From: CAUZIR01 sp965250195 | Lineage (GTDB): Bacteria > Chloroflexota > Dehalococcoidia > Lucifugimonadales > UBA2962 | DNA length: 64,000 bases | Reading direction: 5' to 3' | Assembly (NCBI GenBank): GCA_965250195.1 | Contig: OZ252295.1 | Coordinates: 62,001-126,000 of the forward strand | Shown here: positions 58,176 through 64,000 of the stretch, piece after piece | Layout of the letters: each line of letters begins with the position of its first letter | How positions within the stretch are numbered: the stretch's first letter is position 1 | Translations under genes and position numbers: made by a program | The notes under the pieces: model-generated | What the model was told of the DNA's origin: nothing | The model's input: only the letters and a program-made list of their open reading frames with translations | Database searches by the model: none

Positions 58176-58819
58176 CTACCCTGCCAACCCTCCCAGTGAA
58201 CTATCTCGGACAGCGGGCGCCTGGGCGCTTTTTTGAACCTGCTCTGCGTCATGTAGCCGACGGGCACCAGCGCGGCCTGCATGACCTCCGGGTATGGGAT
58301 GCCGAGCACCGCCGCCGCCGCCTCTTCGTCGACCAGGTGCAGGCTGGTCCAGACGGTGCCCAGCCCGCGTGACCTGGCCGCGAGCATGAAGTTCCACGTA
58401 GCCGGGCCGATGGAGCCCCAGACTCCGCTCTGCCATGCCACCGACTCGGCGTCAGGGCGACGACCGAAGCAGGGGATGACCATCGCCGGAACCCGGTGCA
58501 TGTTCTCGGCCAGGTACGAGGCGGAGTCGACGAGCCTGTCCCGCTGCCGCGATGCCGGCGTGGCGTCTTCGACGGGCGTCCTGGTCTTGTTGTAGCCGCC
58601 CCAGCCCTGTCGGTAAATCTCGGCTATGGCGTCTTTTTTAGCCTGCTCGGTGATCACTACGAATGACCAGATCTCGTCGTGAGACGCGACCGGGGCCTGC
58701 TGGGCGATCGTAATGCACTCCTCGATCACCGCCCGCTCGACGGGCCGGTCCAGGTCCAGCTTGCGCCGGACGGACCTGGTGGTCGTAAGCAGTTCGTCAA
58801 TTGTCAGATCCGTTTCCAT
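58172..58819 (-). CDS. Nitroreductase-family flavoprotein
   Basis: The 215-aa protein has TTRSVRRKLDLDRPV near the N-terminus (FMN phosphate-binding RSVRxF), IAQQAPVASHDEIWSFVVI and the C-terminal GLGTVWTSLHLVDEEAAAAVLGIP. FMN-dependent NAD(P)H reductases of this type reduce nitro compounds or quinones or act in other redox steps. It overlaps the end of the Ada-AlkA gene by four bases on the other strand. The LLM oxidoreductase gene lies upstream in the same direction. Confidence 0.85.
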   Translation of the reverse strand: METDLTIDELLTTTRSVRRKLDLDRPVERAVIEECITIAQQAPVASHDEIWSFVVITEQAKKDAIAEIYRQGWGGYNKTRTPVEDATPASRQRDRLVDSASYLAENMHRVPAMVIPCFGRRPDAESVAWQSGVWGSIGPATWNFMLAARSRGLGTVWTSLHLVDEEAAAAVLGIPYPEVMQAALVPVGYMTQSRFKKAPRRPLSEIVHWEGWQGS

Positions 58820-58840
58820 GTGTTTGGTTCTCCTGCGTTG

Positions 58841-59737
58841 TTAGTAATTCAGTTTCTCGGCAAGCGTGGCGAGAACTTCGATTCCGGCATCGTGCTGAGT
58901 GGTCGCGGTGATGTCTGGCACAACGTAACGGTCCAGGGTCACGTGGTCGGACCCTGAGTCCTGGAGAAACCTGAGGTCGTCCAGGACCTGGCCGAGGGAG
59001 CCTATGCCCATCACCCGGTCGGTTTCATCAACGCCCTCGTCGGTGATCTTGAGTTGAATGCGGGGACACAGCGCCGGGACGGGCCGACCGAGTTCGCTCG
59101 CGATTCGGCCAAGTTCGGCGGCACCTTCCAGGAACTGCTGCCGGGTCTGGTTGATGGGGTGCCAGGCGTCTCCGTATTTCGCGGCTCGGCGCATCCCGGC
59201 CCGGGTGTTGCCACCGACCCAGATCGGCGGGTGCGGGGACTGCAATGGCCGTGCGCCCGAAACGCCTTCGAACGAGACCGTTTCGCCTTCGAAGGACACT
59301 TCGCCGTCGCCCGACCACAGTGCCTTGATCGCCTCGATGTACTCGTCTGTCATACGGCCGCGGGTTTCGAACGGCACGCCGAGTGCGGCGAATTCGAGCG
59401 ACGACCAGCCCACGCCGACACCGAAGATCAGACGACCGCGGCACATGTGGTCGATGTCGGCGACCAGCCTCGCAGTCATCGCAGGATGCCTGTAGGGCAG
59501 GATGATGACGGTGGTGCCCAGCCGGACCCGGTTCGTCTGACCGGCCAGCCAGGCGAGCGTTACGAACGGGTCCTGAAACGGCGCCGGGTAGCTTTCCGAA
59601 ACGTCGCTGGTTACAGCCACATGGTCTGAAATCAACACCGAGTCATAGCCCAGTTCTTCGGCCGCCAGTGTCCACCGCAACAGGGCGTCGGGCCCGCCGC
59701 CGGGGCCAAAGTTGACCAGATTCACTCCCAGTTTCAT
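58841..59737 (-). CDS. LLM-class F420-dependent-type oxidoreductase
   Basis: The 298-aa protein starts at ATG 59735-59737 with GGAGAG upstream. Motifs: LGYDSVLISDHVAV, RVRLGTTVIILPYRHPAMTA, GRLIFGVGVGWSSLEFAALG and HPPIWVGGNTRAGMRRAAKYG. This pattern matches the TIGR03619-like F420 subgroup. The substrate is unknown. It reads into the nitroreductase gene (21 bases apart), so the pair may act together. Confidence 0.85.
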   Translation of the reverse strand: MKLGVNLVNFGPGGGPDALLRWTLAAEELGYDSVLISDHVAVTSDVSESYPAPFQDPFVTLAWLAGQTNRVRLGTTVIILPYRHPAMTARLVADIDHMCRGRLIFGVGVGWSSLEFAALGVPFETRGRMTDEYIEAIKALWSGDGEVSFEGETVSFEGVSGARPLQSPHPPIWVGGNTRAGMRRAAKYGDAWHPINQTRQQFLEGAAELGRIASELGRPVPALCPRIQLKITDEGVDETDRVMGIGSLGQVLDDLRFLQDSGSDHVTLDRYVVPDITATTQHDAGIEVLATLAEKLNY

Positions 59738-59894
59738 ATCAGACACGCTCTCCTGTGCAGCTCGGGTCAATGCCGTTTCCGGGAGTCATATTACGCCCCG
59801 GCCACAGCCCAGCCGTTTTGAACAGTCAACCGAAATGCCGCCACCTGCATCGAACGGTCGAGACCGTTCCCTTTCAATCGCAGTAGGAGTCCCG

Positions 59895-60314
59895 ATGCCA
59901 CCAAGCCCCACCGACATAAAGCCGCCGTTCACCGCCGAGACCGCTAGGGCCAAGGTCAAGGCCGCCGAGAACGCGTGGAACTCGCTCGACCCCGAGAGGG
60001 TCGCGCTCGCCTACACGCCGGACTCTGACTGGCGTAACCGCGACGAGTTCTTCGTCGGACGCGAGGAGATAGTGGCCTTCATGCGCCGCGAGTGGGCCAG
60101 GGAGCTGGACTATCGGCTGATGAAAGAACTATGGGCGTTTACCGACAACCGCATCTCGGTGCGCTTCGAGTACGAGTCGCGCGACGCCTCGGGTCAATGG
60201 TGGAGAACTCATGGGAACGAGCACTGGGAGTTCGCCCCGGACGGCCTGATGAGCAGGCGCGACATGAGCGCCAACGACGTGCCGATAGACGAGTTTGAGT
60301 GCCGCATCTTTTAG
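59895..60314 (+). CDS. DUF1348 / SnoaL-like (NTF2-fold) protein
   Basis: The 139-aa protein starts at ATG 59895 with TAGGAGT. DUF1348 features: VKAAENAWNSLDPERVALAY, DSDWRNRDEFFVGREEIVAF, ENAWN and the ending FAPDGLMSRRDMSANDVPI. The NTF2 fold makes a small pocket used by isomerases, hydratases or polyketide cyclases; no activity is known for this family. Normal length is ~150 aa. Confidence 0.82.
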   Translation: MPPSPTDIKPPFTAETARAKVKAAENAWNSLDPERVALAYTPDSDWRNRDEFFVGREEIVAFMRREWARELDYRLMKELWAFTDNRISVRFEYESRDASGQWWRTHGNEHWEFAPDGLMSRRDMSANDVPIDEFECRIF

Positions 60315-60392
60315 TTTTCATATCGCTCGCGCAGGGAGTCGAGAGGTCGGATTCCACCTGAAATCCGTATTGGTAGTGATGGGAGGCAGGGA

Positions 60393-60500
60393 TTGAGGAA
60401 AAAGGGTGCGGCGATTTTGATGGTGGGGTTGGCCCTGGCGCTGACTGCGCTGGCGGCGTGCGGCGACGACCCGTTTCCCGAACCGGTCGACACCAACTAA
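60393..60500 (+). CDS. Very small lipoprotein (35 aa)
   Basis: The frame from TTG 60393 to TAA 60498-60500 has GGGAGGCAGG upstream. The product begins MRKKGAAILMVGLALALTAL, then AACGDD: a full lipoprotein signal with lipobox LAAC. The mature part is only ~13 residues ending PEPVDTN. Such entericidin-like mini-lipoproteins are often missed in annotation; function unknown. Confidence 0.6.
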   Translation: MRKKGAAILMVGLALALTALAACGDDPFPEPVDTN

Positions 60501-60636
60501 AGCGCCTTCCGATCGATCGGCGTAGCCCCTGCGGCCTACAGTGACCCGGCGCGGCGGCGACCCGTCACACTTGTGGCGGGCTGATCTGCTTGTAGAATCT
60601 CCGTTAAGACGCCAGACGTCATACGGAGGTTCTACC

Positions 60637-61242
60637 ATGACGCAGATTACCGACTCGAGCAGACTACGCACCCACTACGGTGAGCCCCACCCACGTGCCG
60701 TCTCCAAGGAGATTGCCGCTCTCGAAGAGCACAGCACCAGGTTCATAGGGCTATCGCCGTTTTGCGTCCTGGCGACCGTCGGCGGTGACGGCAAACCAGA
60801 CCTCTCGCCCCGAGGCGGCGCGCCGGGGTTCGTGCGGGTGGACGGCCAGACACTGCTGATACCCGACAGCTCCGGCAACAACCGCTTGGACACGCTGGGG
60901 AAGCTAGCCGACAACCCTACGATTGCCATTCTGTTCCTCGTCCCCGGTTTCCAGGAAACACTGCGCGTTTACGGCACGACTGAACTGCTAGCCGAGGGCG
61001 AGTTCGAGGGCGTGTCGTCCGGCGATTCGAAACCCGCCAAGACGGCCCTGAAAGTCAACGTCAACAAAGTCTACTTCCAGTGCAGCAAGGCCGTCATGCG
61101 GGCCGGACTTTGGGACCCTGACACGACTGTCGAGCGCTCGGCCATGCCCTCGCTGGGCCAGATTCTCAACGACCAGATCGGCGATTCGACGCCCGGCGAG
61201 ACTCAGGCAGAGGTGGAGCAGCTCTATCGCGACACCCTGTAA
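60637..61242 (+). CDS. PPOX-family FMN-dependent flavoprotein (pyridoxamine-phosphate-oxidase-like)
   Basis: The 201-aa protein starts at ATG 60637 with GGAGGTT. Motifs: FCVLATVGGDGKPDLSPRGG, VDGQTLLIPDSSGNNRLDTL and AILFLVPGFQETLRVYGT (the split-barrel flavin-binding fold), then VYFQCSKAVMRAGLW. The pattern resembles the MSMEG_1061-like subgroup. Members bind FMN or F420; function is not assigned. Confidence 0.85.
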   Translation: MTQITDSSRLRTHYGEPHPRAVSKEIAALEEHSTRFIGLSPFCVLATVGGDGKPDLSPRGGAPGFVRVDGQTLLIPDSSGNNRLDTLGKLADNPTIAILFLVPGFQETLRVYGTTELLAEGEFEGVSSGDSKPAKTALKVNVNKVYFQCSKAVMRAGLWDPDTTVERSAMPSLGQILNDQIGDSTPGETQAEVEQLYRDTL

Positions 61243-61303
61243 GAGGGAGCGTGCTATATCTCCGCCAGCTTTTTGCTGCCAGTTTTTTCTGTAGGAGTCG
61301 CGT

Positions 61304-62404
61304 GTGAAGGCCGGTTTGATGATGATGGGTAACCACCCGCCCGAGCGGTCGAAGTTCGACGCTCATAACTGGGACCTCGACGCTATCAAACTGGGCGACG
61401 AGCTGGGCTTTGTCGAGGCATGGGTGGGCGAGCACTTCGCGTCGGCCTGGGAGCCGCTGCCGACGGCCGAGCTACTCATCGCACAGGCATTTCAGCAGAC
61501 CAGCAACATCAAATTGGGCACGGGTGTATACCTGCTGCCCTTCCACCACCCCGTCGATCTCGCCCACCGGGCGGCCTACCTCGATCATCTCGGTCAGGGC
61601 AGATTCATGGTCGGAGTGGGCTCCGGCGGCCTGCCGACGGACGTGGCGCTGTTCGACATCGACTACGACGCGGGCGAGCACCGGGAGATGTTCCGCGAGG
61701 CTCTGGACATAATGCTCATGCTCTGGCGAACGGACGGCCCGGAGGAGTTTCGGGGAAAGTTCTGGAACGTACGGGCGCCGGGCGCTGACGAGTTTGCCTG
61801 GGCTCGCCTGAAGATGAACTGCAAGCCGTTCACCCTGCCCCACCCGCCCATCGCCGTGGCCGCGGGCAGCCCTCGATCAGCAACGCTCCGTATGGCCGGA
61901 GAACGCGGCTACATCCCCCTCACGCTCGGTCTCGGCGCCCCTTACCTAGCCTCCCAGTGGGAGGTGATGGAGGAGGGTGCGTCTGAAGCCGGCCGGCCAG
62001 CACCCTCGCGCAGCGACTGGCGTATCGTGCGCGACGTGTGGATTGCAGAGACCGACGCCGAGGCTCGCAAGCAGGCCCGCGAAGGGATGCTGTGGCGGGC
62101 GTGGGAGCAGTACCTGTATCCGTTCTGGTCGTCCGGCCCGCAGCCCATCGTAAAGTCCATGAAACACGACGAATCGGTCCCAGACGACGACATGACGCTC
62201 GACTACATCCTCGACCATTCCTGGTTGGTGGGTTCCCCCGACACCGTCGCTGCGAAAATACGTGAGCTTTACGAGTTTTCCGGCGGCTTCGGCGTTTTCC
62301 TGGCAATGGTGCTCGACCACTCCGACGACCCGGAAGGCTTTCGCCGTAGCCTGACCCTCCTGCAGAACGACGTAATGCCTCAGCTAGCCGATCTCAATTT
62401 GTAG
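61304..62404 (+). CDS. LLM-class flavin-dependent oxidoreductase
   Basis: The 366-aa protein starts at GTG 61304 with TAGGAGT. Motifs: EAWVGEHFASAWEPLPTAEL, KLGTGVYLLPFHHPVDLAHR, GRFMVGVGSGGLPTDVALF and PPIAVAAGSPRSATLRMAGE. The same layout appears in the protein at 27201-28295, so the two are probably paralogues. It is followed by RptA copy 9 and the amidohydrolase gene. Confidence 0.88.
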   Translation: MKAGLMMMGNHPPERSKFDAHNWDLDAIKLGDELGFVEAWVGEHFASAWEPLPTAELLIAQAFQQTSNIKLGTGVYLLPFHHPVDLAHRAAYLDHLGQGRFMVGVGSGGLPTDVALFDIDYDAGEHREMFREALDIMLMLWRTDGPEEFRGKFWNVRAPGADEFAWARLKMNCKPFTLPHPPIAVAAGSPRSATLRMAGERGYIPLTLGLGAPYLASQWEVMEEGASEAGRPAPSRSDWRIVRDVWIAETDAEARKQAREGMLWRAWEQYLYPFWSSGPQPIVKSMKHDESVPDDDMTLDYILDHSWLVGSPDTVAAKIRELYEFSGGFGVFLAMVLDHSDDPEGFRRSLTLLQNDVMPQLADLNL

Positions 62405-62409
62405 AACTG

Positions 62410-62484
62410 ACGATAGTTTGCCAAAGCGATGAGCGCTTGCGCGAAAAAGCCCTGACGAGCGAGGCGAAGCTTCGCGGAGGAAAT
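62410..62484 (+). repeat. RptA dispersed repeat, copy 9, providing the RBS of the next gene
   Basis: Reads AGTTTGCCAAAGCGATGAGC, GCTTGCGCGAAAAAGCCC, TGACGAGCGAGGCGAAGC then TTCGCGGAGGAAAT. The GCGGAGGAA at its end is the Shine-Dalgarno for ATG 62489. Confidence 0.78.
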
Positions 62485-62488
62485 TGAA

Positions 62489-63439
62489 ATGGCCAACCCG
62501 CTCATTATCGACACCCATATGCACCTGTACCCCAGCAAGGAAGAGGGGCGCAAAAACGTAACAGACTACGACGGCTGGGAGTTCGAAGCGGGGGGCCGTC
62601 TGCCCTCATACGGCAAGTTCGGCGGCGACCCCGCAGACGGAATCGCGGCGCTCGACGAGGCCGGGGCCGACCGGGCCATATTCGTCCAGTTCGAGACCGC
62701 GCTAGTCGACCGACGAGAGCGCATCGCGGCGCTGCCCGTCGGCCTGACCGGAAACCGGCGCGAGGCCGAAATCGTGAGAATCTATGCCGATATCGCCGCC
62801 TCGCTGCGGGCGTCGAACATGTGGGCCTGTCAGGTGGGCAAGGACAACCCTCGGCTCATCACCTACGTGTGCATCGACCCGCACGTCATGACGCCCGCCG
62901 AGAACGTCGCTCATTTACGCGACATGGTGGAGAACCATGGTGCAAAAGGGATAAAACTGCACTCGGTCATACAGGGGTTTTTCATGGGTGATCCGCGCAT
63001 GTGGCCGGTATGGGAGGCCTGTATCGAGATGGGCCTCGGGGTGGTGGCGCACTCGGGCAGCTCGCCGGTGATGGACCAGTACGGCGACCCGTTCGCGTTC
63101 GCCTCGGTGTACGAGCGTTATCCCGACCTGAAGCTGGTCATGGCGCACATGGGCAACGGCTCGTGGCACCAGACCAAGCTCTTCGCCGAGGCATATCCGA
63201 AGGCAATTTACGACGTGTGCGAGTTGATGGAGTGGATCGACATCGGCAAGGGGCCAACTCCGGCCCAATTCGCGCAGTTAATCAGGGATGTGGGTGCGGA
63301 CAGGGTGATGCTGGGCACCGACTTCCCCTGGTGGGACCCTATCGACTGCGTCGAGCGCGTCATGAATCTCCCACTGCTGGCACAAGAGGAAAAAGAGGCG
63401 ATTCTCGGTCAGAACGCAGTGCGGTTACTGGGTATATAA
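62489..63439 (+). CDS. Amidohydrolase 2 (ACMSD-like) family protein
   Basis: The 316-aa protein starts with LIIDTHMHLYPS (HxH metal site) and has AKGIKLHSVIQGFFMGD, GLGVVAHSGSSPVMDQYGD, LVMAHMGNGSWHQTKLFAEA and DRVMLGTDFPWWDPI (final metal Asp). TIM-barrel relatives are decarboxylases or hydrolases such as ACMSD and 2-pyrone-4,6-dicarboxylate lactonase; no specific substrate is apparent. The gene is 85 bases after the LLM gene across an RptA copy. Confidence 0.85.
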   Translation: MANPLIIDTHMHLYPSKEEGRKNVTDYDGWEFEAGGRLPSYGKFGGDPADGIAALDEAGADRAIFVQFETALVDRRERIAALPVGLTGNRREAEIVRIYADIAASLRASNMWACQVGKDNPRLITYVCIDPHVMTPAENVAHLRDMVENHGAKGIKLHSVIQGFFMGDPRMWPVWEACIEMGLGVVAHSGSSPVMDQYGDPFAFASVYERYPDLKLVMAHMGNGSWHQTKLFAEAYPKAIYDVCELMEWIDIGKGPTPAQFAQLIRDVGADRVMLGTDFPWWDPIDCVERVMNLPLLAQEEKEAILGQNAVRLLGI

Positions 63440-63494
63440 GGGTCGAATTCGAGCCAACGACCGATTGGACCCGACCTTCTTTGGAGGGCACACC

Positions 63495-64000
63495 ATGATG
63501 ACCAAACTCCCCAGCCTGGCTGCATTCGCCGTCATCGCCGTCGCGCTGGCCTGCAGTAGCTCACCGGCTGCCGAGTCACCGGAGACGGCGGCTGACGGTG
63601 GCGAGGTCGGACGACCCGCCGTATCGGGCCCGGTAACTGGAGATTTTTCCGCGGTGGACGGCATGGGAACGCTGCGGGAGACGTTCGGTACCGTCCTGCT
63701 ACAGGACGGCCGGGTGATGGCGGTGGGCGGACGGGGACACGCCGGCGGCTACTGGCTGGAGTACGAAAAGACCGCCGAGATATTTGACCCCGCCGTCGGC
63801 AAGTGGACTTTCACCGGGGAGATGGCGGTACCTCGGACGGCCGCAGCGACGGTGGTATTGGGCGACGGCCGGGTGCTGGTCGCGGGCGGCGAGGGCGACC
63901 GCAACATCCCGGAGGTGACGTGCGAAATATGGAACCCTGCCACTGGCACCTGGTCGACCACCGGGTCGCTGAACGAACCCAGGGACCTGACCGACCCGGT
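63495..64000 (+). CDS. Kelch-repeat lipoprotein (partial, runs off the window)
   Basis: ATG 63495 follows GGAGGGCA. The N-terminus is a lipoprotein signal ending VIAVALACSSS, then an Ala/Glu/Ser-rich spacer and at least two kelch blades: LLQDGRVMAVGGRG with AEIFDPAVGKWTFTG, and VLGDGRVLVAGGEGD with CEIWNPATGTWSTTG. Kelch propellers at the surface are usually binding modules. The 3' end is outside the window. Confidence 0.82.
   Translation, partial: MMTKLPSLAAFAVIAVALACSSSPAAESPETAADGGEVGRPAVSGPVTGDFSAVDGMGTLRETFGTVLLQDGRVMAVGGRGHAGGYWLEYEKTAEIFDPAVGKWTFTGEMAVPRTAAATVVLGDGRVLVAGGEGDRNIPEVTCEIWNPATGTWSTTGSLNEPRDLTDP

Overview
The window looks like a GC-rich, free-living bacterium of the phylum Chloroflexota, most likely a SAR202/Dehalococcoidia-type lineage. 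This is inferred from gene content, not from a marker phylogeny: several luciferase-like (LLM) flavin/F420 oxidoreductases, a nickel superoxide dismutase, LarA/LarC nickel-pincer proteins, a fused siroheme decarboxylase, RraA-like and phosphotriesterase-like proteins, and many amidohydrolases. Genes are tightly packed, often with 1-4 nt overlaps, and GTG/TTG starts are common.

Layout. 1-5 kb: the end of an SDR gene, then minus-strand SAM hydrolase, secG, yvcK, gatB and pcm. 5-10.3 kb: a plus-strand tetrapyrrole operon (siroheme decarboxylase fusion, precorrin-2 dehydrogenase, hemC, cobA-hemD fusion, hemB) covering every step from 5-aminolevulinate to didecarboxysiroheme. 10.4-11.5 kb: sodX/sodN. 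11.6-18.4 kb: MFS exporter, cupin, panE, a radC broken by one in-frame stop, a metalloprotease-like protein, an M20 peptidase and a LarA homologue. 18.4-23.5 kb: the conserved block tRNA-Tyr, tRNA-Thr, tuf, rpmG, secE, nusG, rplK, rplA, L10 leader, rplJ, rplL. 23.6-28.3 kb: small-molecule metabolism genes.

28.35-37.86 kb is an accessory island bounded by an intact tRNA-Thr(TGT) gene and a 43-bp copy of its 3' half. It carries a decayed tyrosine recombinase, a methyltransferase, a phosphotriesterase-like protein, a frameshifted BNR lipoprotein, a membrane-anchored fibre-like protein with 75-residue repeats, and small exported or membrane proteins. A ~25-bp motif (six copies, one orientation) delimits modules of one or a few genes. 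37.9-43.4 kb returns to the core genome: larC, clpC, rpsA and an orphan 5S rRNA gene. 43.5-49.8 kb: an A-type Fe-S carrier with a Gly/Cys tail, tyrA, aroA, gmk and an M1 aminopeptidase. 49.8-54.3 kb: glycerate kinase and lutABC. 54.4-64 kb: a D-aminoacylase, a broken ogt divergent from an Ada-AlkA fusion, a nitroreductase, LLM and PPOX flavoproteins, small lipoproteins, an amidohydrolase and a truncated kelch lipoprotein.

A second repeat family (RptA, ~45-80 bp, ten copies) lies between core genes, but I saw none in the island or the ribosomal operon. Copies carry the stop codon of one neighbour or the ribosome-binding site of the next, and one copy sits in frame inside lutC. No intergenic stretch outside RNA genes exceeds about 300 bases, and I saw no CRISPR array.
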